Source of the DNA: Novosphingobium profundi | GTDB lineage: Bacteria > Pseudomonadota > Alphaproteobacteria > Sphingomonadales > Sphingomonadaceae | Direction of reading: 5' to 3' | Length of the DNA stretch: 64,000 bases | Assembly (NCBI RefSeq): GCF_018491765.1 | Contig: NZ_JABWCU010000008.1 | Location: 62,001-126,000, forward strand | Shown here: positions 1 to 9,138 of the stretch, piece after piece | Position numbering within the stretch: the stretch's first letter is position 1 | How the letters are laid out: each line of letters opens with the position of its first letter | Translations under genes and position numbers: made by a program | The notes under the pieces: model-generated | Database searches by the model: none | Seen by the model: only the letters and a program-made list of their open reading frames with translations | What the model was told of the DNA's origin: nothing

Positions 1-350
1 TCGCCTCGCTCGCCGAACGCACGACTCCGGCCTCGGCCTACGACCTTGCCGAAAGCGTCTCGGCGCTGCGCGGCAAGCGTATTGCCCCCAACAGTGTCTA
101 CCGCATCCTCGACTTGTTCGTGCGTACCAATCTGGCACGCCGTGTCGAAAGCGCGAATGCCTACATCGCCAATTCGCACCCCGGTTGCCGTCACGACTGC
201 ATCTTCCTGATCTGCGACGCCTGCGGCCAGGTCGTTCACATCGATGACGACACGCTGACCGATGCACTGGTAAAAGCGGCCCGTGACAATGGCTTCGCCG
301 ATGTCCGCCCGGTCGTCGAACTGCGCGGAACATGCGCCAAGTGCAGTTGA
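1..350 (+). CDS. zur: Zur/Fur-family zinc-responsive repressor, 3' part
   Basis: The 5' end lies outside the window; the frame is open from base 3 to the TGA at 348-350. The visible protein has the end of a winged-helix domain (NSVYRILD, a Fur-type recognition helix) and the dimerisation domain with paired cysteines FLICDACG and a C-terminal CAKC that would form the structural zinc site. The segment FLICDACG...GFADVRPVVELRGTCAKC resembles E. coli Zur (FICDRCGAV...GLCAAC) more than Fur. Zur proteins repress zinc-uptake genes when zinc-loaded. A ZnuD-like TonB receptor at 45.4-47.5 kb is a plausible target. The family is firm; Zur rather than another Fur subfamily is likely. Confidence 0.85.
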   Translation, partial: ASLAERTTPASAYDLAESVSALRGKRIAPNSVYRILDLFVRTNLARRVESANAYIANSHPGCRHDCIFLICDACGQVVHIDDDTLTDALVKAARDNGFADVRPVVELRGTCAKCS

Positions 351-395
351 GCTGACCATCCGGGCGTGTGACGCGCCGGGTCGCTTGTCTAATTC

Positions 396-424
396 TTGAC
401 TTTCGGGCGGCACAATCCTTACGG
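396..424 (+). promoter_or_regulatory. Possible sigma-70-type promoter of dxs
   Basis: TTGACT at 396-401 is a near-consensus -35 hexamer. A weak -10 candidate (TTACGG) follows after 17 bases, about 80 bases before the dxs ATG. The -10 is poor, so this is tentative. Confidence 0.25.
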
Positions 425-502
425 ACGCCGGTTAGGACCCAAGTCGGTGCCTATCGGTCCATTGCATCGACATGCCCGCCGCATACGTGTAAGGCTACTA
501 AG

Positions 503-2434
503 ATGAACGCCAGTCCGGCAACGCCCCTCCTCGATACTGTCGCCACGCCCGAAGAACTGCGCCGGCTTGCTCCCGCGCAACTTCGCCAGCTTGCCGACGA
601 ACTGCGCAGCGAGACGATTGCCGCCGTCGGCCAGACCGGCGGGCATCTGGGTTCGGGGCTTGGGGTGGTCGAGCTGACGGTCGCCATCCACTACGTCTTC
701 AACACCCCGCAGGACCGCCTGATCTGGGACGTGGGCCACCAGGCCTACCCGCACAAGATCCTGACCGGCCGGCGCGACCGTATCCGCACGCTGCGCCAGG
801 GCGGCGGCCTTTCGGGATTCACCAAGCGCTCCGAAAGCGAGTACGACCCCTTCGGCACCGCGCATAGTTCGACCTCGATCTCGGCCGCACTGGGCTTCGC
901 GATCGCCAACAAGATCAAGGGCGAGCCCGGCCGCGGCATCGCCGTGATCGGTGACGGCGCGATGAGCGCAGGGATGGCCTACGAGGCGATGAACAACGCC
1001 GAGGCGGCGGGAAATCGCCTCATCGTCATCCTCAACGACAACGACATGTCGATCGCGCCGCCGGTGGGCGGGCTCTCGTCCTATCTCGCGCGTCTCGTCT
1101 CCTCGGGCAAATTCCTGGGCCTGCGCGAACTGGCGCGCCGTTTCGCCGCCAAGCTGCCGCGTCCGCTCCAGGTTGCCGCCAAGAAGACCGACGAATTCGC
1201 GCGCGGCATGGCGATGGGCGGCACCTTGTTCGAGGAACTGGGCTTCTACTACGTCGGCCCGCTTGACGGGCATGACCTCGAATCGCTCATCCCCGTGCTC
1301 GAGAACGTGCGCGACGCGGCCAAGGGCCCGATCCTGCTCCACGTCGTCACGCAAAAGGGCAAGGGTTACGAACCCGCCGAACAAGCCGCCGACAAGTACC
1401 ACGGCGTGCAGAAGTTCAACGTCGTCACCGGCGAACAGAGCAAGGCCCCCGCCGGCCCGCCGAGCTATACCAGCGTCTTCGCCAAGGCATTGCTGGCCGA
1501 GGCCGAGCAGGACGCGCGCATCTGCGCGATCACCGCCGCGATGCCTGCCGGGACCGGGCTCGACAAGTTTGCCGCGGCCTTCCCCCAGCGCAGCTTCGAC
1601 GTCGGCATCGCCGAGCAGCACGCGGTGACCTTTGCGGCCGGTCTCGCGGCCGAGGGCATGCGCCCGTTCTGCGCCATCTATTCCACCTTCCTCCAGCGCG
1701 CCTTCGACCAGGTCGTCCACGACGTGGCGATCCAGAACCTGCCGGTGCGCTTCGCGATCGACCGCGCCGGGCTGGTCGGTGCCGATGGTGCGACCCACGC
1801 CGGCTCGTTCGACGTGACCTACCTGGCAACACTCCCCAACATGGTCGTCATGGCCGCCGCCGACGAGGCGGAACTGGTCCACATGACCCACACCGCCGCC
1901 CAGTATGACGAGGGCCCCATCGCCTTTCGCTACCCGCGCGGCAATGGCGTGGGCGTCGCGCTTCCCGAGACCCCGCTGCGCCTCGAGATCGGCAAGGGCC
2001 GGATCGTGCGCGGCTCCGACAAGGGCGGCAAGGTCGCGATCCTCTCGCTCGGCACCCGCCTTGGCGAGGCGCTCAAGGCCGCCGACACGCTCGAGGCCAA
2101 GGGCCTGCCCACGACCGTCGCCGACATGCGCTTTGCCAAGCCGCTCGACAGCGATCTCATCCGCCGCCTGATGCTCAGCCACGAAGTGGTCATCACCGTG
2201 GAAGAAGGATCGATCGGGGGTCTGGGCGCCCACGTCCTTACGATGGCGAGCGACGAAGGCCTGACCGACGCCGGGCTCAAGATCCGCACCATGCGCCTGC
2301 CCGATGTGTTCCAGGACCAGGACAAGCCCGAGAACCAATACGACCAGGCTGGGCTCAACGCGCCGCAGATCGTCGACACCGTTCTTTCTGCGCTGCGCCA
2401 CAACAGCCAGGGCGTGAGCGAAGCACGCGCCTGA
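503..2434 (+). CDS. dxs: 1-deoxy-D-xylulose-5-phosphate synthase
   Basis: Thiamine-diphosphate enzyme that condenses pyruvate and glyceraldehyde 3-phosphate to DXP, the first step of the MEP isoprenoid pathway; DXP also feeds thiamine and pyridoxal synthesis. The ATG at 503 gives 643 residues, the normal family length; the frame is open upstream but that part is unlike Dxs. GGHLGSGLG (about 46-54, conserved His48), the ThDP motif GDGAMSAG...NDN (150-180) and the transketolase-like second domain with [14 protein letters not shown], including the conserved Glu, are all present. It follows zur by about 150 bases and probably has its own promoter. Carotenoid and quinone synthesis would draw on this pathway. 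Confidence 0.97.
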   Translation: MNASPATPLLDTVATPEELRRLAPAQLRQLADELRSETIAAVGQTGGHLGSGLGVVELTVAIHYVFNTPQDRLIWDVGHQAYPHKILTGRRDRIRTLRQGGGLSGFTKRSESEYDPFGTAHSSTSISAALGFAIANKIKGEPGRGIAVIGDGAMSAGMAYEAMNNAEAAGNRLIVILNDNDMSIAPPVGGLSSYLARLVSSGKFLGLRELARRFAAKLPRPLQVAAKKTDEFARGMAMGGTLFEELGFYYVGPLDGHDLESLIPVLENVRDAAKGPILLHVVTQKGKGYEPAEQAADKYHGVQKFNVVTGEQSKAPAGPPSYTSVFAKALLAEAEQDARICAITAAMPAGTGLDKFAAAFPQRSFDVGIAEQHAVTFAAGLAAEGMRPFCAIYSTFLQRAFDQVVHDVAIQNLPVRFAIDRAGLVGADGATHAGSFDVTYLATLPNMVVMAAADEAELVHMTHTAAQYDEGPIAFRYPRGNGVGVALPETPLRLEIGKGRIVRGSDKGGKVAILSLGTRLGEALKAADTLEAKGLPTTVADMRFAKPLDSDLIRRLMLSHEVVITVEEGSIGGLGAHVLTMASDEGLTDAGLKIRTMRLPDVFQDQDKPENQYDQAGLNAPQIVDTVLSALRHNSQGVSEARA

Positions 2435-2509
2435 CCCGCTCGGGACAGGCAAAAGCCTGAGCCCGACGCGCCAGAACGTGCTTCGATCGCGCCTCTCCCC
2501 GGCAAGGCG

Positions 2510-3271
2510 TCAAGGGGCGGCCCGCATCCCTGTCGCCGAAATGACGATGCGATCCGGATTTCCGCCCAGCGCCTGCGCGAGGTAACGCCGCCCCGCGTCG
2601 CGAAGGTGAGCCTGCGCCGCCGCATCCGGCGCCCTCTCCAAGCCGATGCGCACGGTCACCAGATAGGTGCCGAGGATCGCCGCCTGTTCGTAGTAGGCCT
2701 GGCGTTCGGCCTCGCTCATCGCCGCCAGCGCCGTCTCAGCGGCAAGGGGGCCGCGCAATTGGCGCGCCAGCGCCGGAAAGGCGGCATCGGGCAAGGTTTC
2801 TTCGTGGTAGGCCTGGTAACTCCCCACCAGGAGGGCCGCGGTAGCCCCGGCAAGGTCGTTCGTCGGCAAGGCGAACTGGCGCTCGATCCGACGATAGGTC
2901 ACCAGCATCTCGCCAAACAGGGACTCGGCCTGCGACCGGTCCGGCGCGGGAACCGTGGCGGCCAGCCGCGCGGGCATCACCGGCGGTGCGCCCCCCCGGA
3001 AAGTGAGGGCGCTTCCCGCGTCCGGCTTGGGCTCACCCGAGCGAGAGGGCGGGGCCGACCTGGGCCTTGCTCGGGAAGGCCCCTTCTTCAAGGCCTGATT
3101 GGACAGGAACGAATCGTTCAGAAACGAGGACATCGGCAGCATGTTCGGCTCAGGCACATAGAACTGCGCATGCCCCGGCGCGCACAGCAACAGCGCACCT
3201 GCCGCAAGCCCCCGCAAAACGGCGCGCCGCGCACGCTCCGGCGTGGACCGGACCTGTCGAAAAGCGATCAT
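2510..3271 (-). CDS. Secreted hypothetical protein (DUF6683-like)
   Basis: 253 residues. A basic N-terminus followed by the hydrophobic stretch GLAAGALLLCAPGHAQ and an AHA-like cleavage site indicate a signal peptide, so the protein is probably periplasmic. A low-complexity Pro/Arg/Ser linker (about 65-105) precedes a mostly helical domain with conserved-looking TYRRIERQFALPTNDLAGA and ALLVGSYQAYHEE. This domain recalls the uncharacterised DUF6683 family, but from memory only. It converges with dxs across 75 bases. No function can be assigned. Confidence 0.6.
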   Translation of the reverse strand: MIAFRQVRSTPERARRAVLRGLAAGALLLCAPGHAQFYVPEPNMLPMSSFLNDSFLSNQALKKGPSRARPRSAPPSRSGEPKPDAGSALTFRGGAPPVMPARLAATVPAPDRSQAESLFGEMLVTYRRIERQFALPTNDLAGATAALLVGSYQAYHEETLPDAAFPALARQLRGPLAAETALAAMSEAERQAYYEQAAILGTYLVTVRIGLERAPDAAAQAHLRDAGRRYLAQALGGNPDRIVISATGMRAAP

Positions 3272-3336
3272 GCCGACTCTCCTCCGCAGTCAGCCTCGTC
3301 CAAAGGCGACCAACTGCAAGCGACAATCGGCAAGGC

Positions 3337-3374
3337 GGGCGCGAGGGACGACGAACCCGCCGCCCCTCGCGCCC
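3337..3374 (-). terminator. 11-bp inverted repeat after the amidohydrolase operon
   Basis: GGGCGCGAGGG (3337-3347) pairs perfectly with CCCTCGCGCCC (3364-3374) around a 16-base loop, just past the stop of the minus-strand gene ending at 3383. There is no T-tract, so it may stabilise the mRNA end rather than terminate intrinsically. Confidence 0.4.
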
Positions 3375-3382
3375 ACACGTCC

Positions 3383-4680
3383 TTACCAGGAGTAGGCCTT
3401 GGGCAAGTAGGTGCGGTCGAGGTCCTTGTACCTCTCGCGCAGGCGCGCCTGGTGGCTGTCGAAGGGCTGCTTGACGCCATCGATCCAGACCGAGACCGGC
3501 GCGGAGGACAGCTCGAGCGGATCGCCGTCCCACAGCACCACGTCGCCCACCGCGCCCGGCGCCAGAATCCCTTCCTTGCCGCCCACGCCGCTGATCTCGG
3601 CGGGGATCGAGGTGATCGCCGCGAAGGCCTGCGCCCAGGTCAGCCCGGTGGCGCCGGGGATCCTGGTCAGCGCAACGAGGTTGCCCGCCTGCTCGGTCGC
3701 CCAGCGAGGCTGGTTGTCGCCGCTGAACATGCCGATGGCGACCTTGACGCCGGCCTGGACCATGCGGCCCGTGTTCGACTGGGTCGAGCCCAGCGCCTCG
3801 AACTGCTCGGGCAGGTCGCGCAGCGGCATGGTGATCACCGGCACGCCCGCCGCCGCAATCTCGCGCGCGACCAGCCAGCCTTCGGTGGCGCCCACGAGTA
3901 CCAGTTTCAGCGCGGGAAACTCGCTCTTGAGCGCGAGCACGGCGCGAATGTCCGAGGCCCGCTCGGCCTTGACGTAGAGCGGCTGCTCGCCCTTCACCAC
4001 GGGCACCAGCGCGGCCGCATCGGCGTGGGTGAGCATGGCATCGGATGCCCGATCCGCCCCCGCAGACGCGCTCGCCAGCGCCTTGGCCTCGCGCAGCGCG
4101 TTGTGGAGCACGACGCTGGCGGCGACGCGGCTGCCCCCGGCAAGACGCGCGCCGCTCTCGCCCAGCACGACAAGCTGGAACGCACGCGGTGCATCGACGA
4201 TTTTCGCGTCATGGCCCAGGTCGATCAGCGCGCCCTGCCCGGCAAAGATCGACTTGCCTGGCGCGGGGGTCACGCTGGCACGGGTCACCCCGCCCTCGCG
4301 GCTGACCGCGATGTGCTCGTTCGCCGGGTTGAGCGCGGGCACTACGTCGAGGCTGGCGTTGAACGGGCTGTCGTCGGCTTCGGTATCGTTGCTGTCGCTG
4401 ACCGCCTGGACATCCCACAGGCCAAGGTCGGTGAAGGCGGCGAAGAGGCCAGGCGTCACCCACTTGCCGGTGCCGTCGACGGTTTCGAGGCCTGCCGGAA
4501 CGGCGATCCCGACACCGGCTGCAACGACCTTGCCGCCTTGAACGAGCACGGTCGCCCCCTCGACCGGCGCGCTGCCGTCGCCCTTGGCGAGCGTGGCGTT
4601 GGTGATCGCGAGGTCCTGCGCCGAGACGGCGAGCGGCGCGGCGAGCGCGGCCAGAGCCGTCGCGAGCGAGAGAATGCGCT

Positions 4681-4684
<4 letters not shown>
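3383..4684 (-). CDS. Amidohydrolase-like protein, probable pseudoenzyme
   Basis: 433 residues with a signal peptide (MKRILSLATALAALAAPLAVSAQ). The amidohydrolase fold is recognisable from the N-terminal beta domain (LVQGGKVVAAGVGIAVP), GKWVTPGLFAAFTDLGLW and a C-terminal GAVGDVVLWDGDPLELSS strand. Where active members have an HxH metal pair (PGxxDxHxHL), this protein has PGLFAAFTDLG, and the later His and Asp ligands are not obvious. It starts inside the stop of the upstream amidohydrolase (4-base ATGA overlap), so the two are co-translated and may act together. I infer a catalytically inactive partner or a protein with altered activity in the periplasm. Confidence 0.85.
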
Positions 4685-6063
<1,379 letters not shown>

Positions 6064-6086
6064 GTTGTCTGGCCCCTGTTTGCATG

Positions 6087-6120
6087 GAAAACCGGCCCGG
6101 TCATCGAGGACCGGGCCGGT
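6087..6120 (-). terminator. Rho-independent terminator of the peptide transporter gene
   Basis: ACCGGCCCGGTC (6091-6102) pairs perfectly with GACCGGGCCGGT (6109-6120). On the minus strand the stem is followed by TTTTCC. It sits 10 bases past the stop of the POT gene and separates it from the amidohydrolase operon. Confidence 0.8.
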
Positions 6121-6129
6121 GGAATTCGA

Positions 6130-7707
6130 TCAGTTCGGCTTGAGTTCGGGATGGACCCCCGCCTCGAGCGCCTCGAGCCCGGCTTCGTCACCGCCGGAAA
6201 GCGCGTCGTTGTCGCGCAGCGTGTCGAGGTGCATCAGCCAGCGCACCGCCGGGCTCAGCACCATGACCACGACGCCGATGCCCACCGCGTACCAGCCCAC
6301 GGTCGAGTAGACGCCGAGCACCAGCTCCTTGCCCGCTTCGGCCCCTTCGAGGCCTTCGCCGCCCGCGGCCTGCGAGATCAGGCCCGCCGCGAAGTTGCCC
6401 GTCGCCGAGGCGAAGAACCAGGTGCCCATGATCAGCGAGGCCATGTGCGCGGGCGCCAGGCGGTTCATCGCCGAAAGGCCCACCGGCGAAAGGCACAGCT
6501 CGCCGGTCGTGTGCAGCAGGTAGATGAGGAAGATGAAGACGACCGGAACCGCGCTCTCCATGCCGACCGCCTGCGCGCCCCAGACGAGGACGAGGAAGCC
6601 GAGGCCGACCTGGACGACGCCGAGACCGAACTTGAGCGGGGCCGAGGGCTCGAACCCGCGCTTGCCCAGCAGCGTCCACAGCCCCGCAAAGAGCGGCGCG
6701 AGCAGGAAGATGTAGGCCGCGTTGAGCGACTGGAACATCGAGGCGGGGACTTCCCAGCCGAAGATGTGGCGGTCGACGTCGCGATCGGTGAACAGCGAAA
6801 GCGAATTGCCCGCCTGCTCGAACAGCGCCCAGAACACGATCGAGACGAAGATCAGGAACAGAGCGGCGAGGATTCGATCGCGGTCATGCCCGGGCAGCTT
6901 GATCACCGAATAGAGCACCACGCCCAGCACCAGTACGGCGCCGAAGATGCCCAGCAGCGTGCCGACCACGGCCTGGTTCTGCACCAGCCACCAGCACGCC
7001 AGCACCGCGATCAGGCCCACGCCGTAGAGCGTCCATTCGAAGCCCCTGGAAAGCGGCTTGGGCGCCTCGCCCCGACCCATCAGAAGCGGCTTGAAGATGA
7101 CGAAGACGACGAGGCCGAGCAGCATGCCGAAGCCCGCCGCGCCAAAACCGTAGGACCAGCCGTAGACCTCGCCCAGGTACCCGCACAAAAGCGAACCGAG
7201 GAAGGCGCCCAGATTGATGCCCATGTAGAAGATCGTGTAGGCCGGGTCGCGCCGGGTGTCGGTGCGCGGGTAGAGCTGGCCGACGATCACCGAGATATTC
7301 GCCTTGAGGAAGCCCGAGCCCACGATGATGAAGGCAAGCGCCAGCCAGAACACGTTGAGGCTCGCCGCATCCTGTCCACCGGCCCCTTCGAAGCCCATCA
7401 GGAAGTGCCCGAATGTCAGCAGCACCGCGCCATAGGCCACCGCCTTGCGCTGCCCGAGATAACGGTCCGCCAGATAGCCGCCGAGCACCGGGGTGATGTA
7501 GACCAGCGCGGTGTAGGCGCCGTAGATGACCCCCGCCTCGCCGTCCGAGAACAGCCAGTGCTTGGTCAGGTAGAAGATGAGCAGCGCGCGCATGCCGTAG
7601 TAGGAGAAACGCTCCCACATCTCGGCGAAGAACAGGACGAAGAGGCCTTTCGGGTGCCCCAATATGGTGCCGCGGGCATCCCCGCTTTCGGCATAATGTG
7701 TCGCCAT
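6130..7707 (-). CDS. POT/PTR-family proton-coupled oligopeptide transporter
   Basis: 525 residues from the ATG at 7707; in-frame sequence upstream is hydrophilic and unlike the family. An inner-membrane MFS protein of the POT family that imports di- and tripeptides with protons. The family signature is in helix 1: FAEMWERFSYYGMRALL (the ExxERF motif used for proton coupling). At least twelve hydrophobic segments follow, with the conserved GGYLADRYLGQRKA loop and a late FEQAGNSLSLF segment. Dipeptide or tripeptide is the usual substrate; individual specificity is unknown. Confidence 0.93.
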   Translation of the reverse strand: MATHYAESGDARGTILGHPKGLFVLFFAEMWERFSYYGMRALLIFYLTKHWLFSDGEAGVIYGAYTALVYITPVLGGYLADRYLGQRKAVAYGAVLLTFGHFLMGFEGAGGQDAASLNVFWLALAFIIVGSGFLKANISVIVGQLYPRTDTRRDPAYTIFYMGINLGAFLGSLLCGYLGEVYGWSYGFGAAGFGMLLGLVVFVIFKPLLMGRGEAPKPLSRGFEWTLYGVGLIAVLACWWLVQNQAVVGTLLGIFGAVLVLGVVLYSVIKLPGHDRDRILAALFLIFVSIVFWALFEQAGNSLSLFTDRDVDRHIFGWEVPASMFQSLNAAYIFLLAPLFAGLWTLLGKRGFEPSAPLKFGLGVVQVGLGFLVLVWGAQAVGMESAVPVVFIFLIYLLHTTGELCLSPVGLSAMNRLAPAHMASLIMGTWFFASATGNFAAGLISQAAGGEGLEGAEAGKELVLGVYSTVGWYAVGIGVVVMVLSPAVRWLMHLDTLRDNDALSGGDEAGLEALEAGVHPELKPN

Positions 7708-8056
7708 CGACCCCGGTTTTCCCTTATATGATCGTGTTGCCGGGCCCAACTCGCCGCACACACGAGGGCGCGGGCCGCATAATGGCCGAGAGCCTAGCGC
7801 CAAAACCCCCGTTGTGAAGAGGCTCGTTGCGCGGGGTTGAGGCAGGATGGCGCGTCTAAGCTGCAATTCTTGCAAGAATGAGACAGCTTGCGCTTAACCG
7901 TTGCGTCGTGAGCCATCTGATGTCATTTTCCCTTTCCGCACGGTCGCTTGAACACGCAATTTTATGATTCGACGCCGGTCGGAATTTTTTTCGGCCGTTT
8001 GTGAAACCGGCCTCGGGAATCCGCTATGATCGGACCCGGTGGGATTGGGGGATGCG
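7708..8056. promoter_or_regulatory. Divergent intergenic region between the POT gene and ihfB
   Basis: 349 bases without a gene. The half nearer ihfB is relatively AT-rich (an eight-base T run around 7984-7991). TATGAT at 8025-8030 lies about 27 bases before the ihfB ATG and is the best -10 candidate, with a weak TTGTGA-like -35 upstream. Nothing else is recognisable. Confidence 0.35.
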
Positions 8057-8338
8057 ATGATCAGATCCGAACTGCTGCAGGCGCTCGCCAAAGAAAATCC
8101 GGAACTGCGGATTGAAGATGTGGAAAGCGCGCTCGACACCTTCTTCGACGAAATCGGCCAGCGCCTGGCCGACGGCGGTCGCGTGGAACTGCGTGGTTTC
8201 GGCGCCTTCTCGACCCGCCACCGCGAAAGCCGCGTGGGCCGCAACCCGCGCACCGGCGAAAGTGTCGACGTGCCCGAGAAGCGCGTACCCTATTTCAAGC
8301 CCGGCAAGGAAATGCGCGCGCGCCTCAACGTCACCTGA
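8057..8338 (+). CDS. ihfB: Integration host factor subunit beta
   Basis: 93-residue DNA-bending protein. N-terminal [15 protein letters not shown], the [22 protein letters not shown] beta-arm with the intercalating proline (Pro64), and the IHF-beta type end [15 protein letters not shown] are all present. The ATG at 8057 matches family length; a GTG 18 bases upstream is in frame but less likely. IHF, as a heterodimer with the alpha subunit encoded elsewhere, organises the nucleoid and assists sigma-54 promoters, recombination and replication. Confidence 0.93.
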   Translation: MIRSELLQALAKENPELRIEDVESALDTFFDEIGQRLADGGRVELRGFGAFSTRHRESRVGRNPRTGESVDVPEKRVPYFKPGKEMRARLNVT

Positions 8339-8458
8339 AGCGCCTGGGTGTTTTTACGCCCGCGGGCCGCGAGATCCGCGTTGCCCCCGGCCGCGCGATC
8401 TGCCAGATCGCACGCGAGCTCATCGGGCGCCTCGCACCGGGGGGCTCGCCAATGGTGC

Positions 8459-8543
8459 GCGGGCGTGGCGGAATGGTAGACGCCGGGGACTTAAAATCCC
8501 CTGATCCTTGATCGTGCGGGTTCGAGTCCCGCCGCCCGCACCA
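8459..8543 (+). tRNA. tRNA-Leu (anticodon TAA)
   Basis: Class II tRNA with an acceptor stem GCGGGCG (8459-8465) pairing with CGCCCGC, anticodon stem GGGGA/TCCCC around loop CTTAAAA (anticodon TAA at 8492-8494), a variable arm, the T arm GCGGG-TTCGAGT-CCCGC and an encoded CCA at 8541-8543. It reads the UUA codon, rare in this high-GC genome. Confidence 0.95.
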
Positions 8544-8560
8544 GACGCCTTTTCCAGCCG

Positions 8561-9025
8561 TCAATCCAGTGGCAGGGCCGTCTTGTAGACCACCGGACGC
8601 AGCGCGAAGCTGGTGGTCACTTGCGCGACACCCGCGATCGGGGTCAGGCGATAGCGCAGGAAATCCTCGAACTCGGCGAGCGAGCGCACGAGCACGCGCA
8701 GCTGGTAGTCCGCCTCGCCCGTCATCAGGTAGCATTCCATGACCTCGGGAATCGCCGCGATCGCGCCCTCGAAGCGCGCCAGGTGCCGGTCGTCCTGCCG
8801 GTCGAGGCGCACCCGCACGAAGGCCGTCACCCCCAGCCCCACCGCATCGGGATCGACCAGCGCGACATAGCCCGAGATCACGCCCTCCTCCTCGAGCTGG
8901 CGCAGCCGCCGCAGGCACGGGCTCGGCGAAAGCCCCACGCGTTCGGAGAGCTGCTGGTTGGTCATGCGCCCGTCGGACTGGAGCTCGTCCAGGATACGCC
9001 GATTCAGCCCATCGATCTCGATCAT
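8561..9025 (-). CDS. Lrp/AsnC-family transcriptional regulator
   Basis: 154 residues from the ATG at 9025. N-terminal helix-turn-helix (IDGLNRRILDELQSDGRMTNQQLSERVGLSPSPCLRRLRQLE) and a C-terminal RAM effector domain (EVMECYLMTGEADYQLRVLV). Such proteins sense amino acids. It is transcribed divergently from an AceE/MdeB-like E1 gene across 113 bases holding five ATTGG/CCAAT elements. In Pseudomonas putida an Lrp-type regulator (MdeR) sits beside mdeA and the E1 homologue mdeB, so local control of the E1 gene is likely. The effector is unknown. Confidence 0.93.
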   Translation of the reverse strand: MIEIDGLNRRILDELQSDGRMTNQQLSERVGLSPSPCLRRLRQLEEEGVISGYVALVDPDAVGLGVTAFVRVRLDRQDDRHLARFEGAIAAIPEVMECYLMTGEADYQLRVLVRSLAEFEDFLRYRLTPIAGVAQVTTSFALRPVVYKTALPLD

Positions 9026-9085
9026 TGGCACATTCCACTCAAATTGGCGTGATAACCATCCAATCCTGCCAATCGATAGCCCAAT
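9024..9085. promoter_or_regulatory. Clustered ATTGG/CCAAT elements, possible Lrp operator
   Basis: ATTGG at 9024-9028 and 9043-9047, and CCAAT at 9060-9064, 9069-9073 and 9081-9085, lie between two divergent genes, one encoding an Lrp-type regulator. ATTGGC (9043-9048) and GCCAAT (9068-9073) form an inverted pair. The clustering is visible; the operator role is inferred. Confidence 0.35.
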
Positions 9086-9138
9086 CATGGGCATCTTCGC
9101 AAGGACATGCCCGCGCGCACCGACGTATCCTGAGCTTC

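Noticed and set aside
419..2452. Minus-strand open frame opposite dxs
   Set aside because: Dxs motifs are complete on the plus strand and the antisense product is low-complexity.
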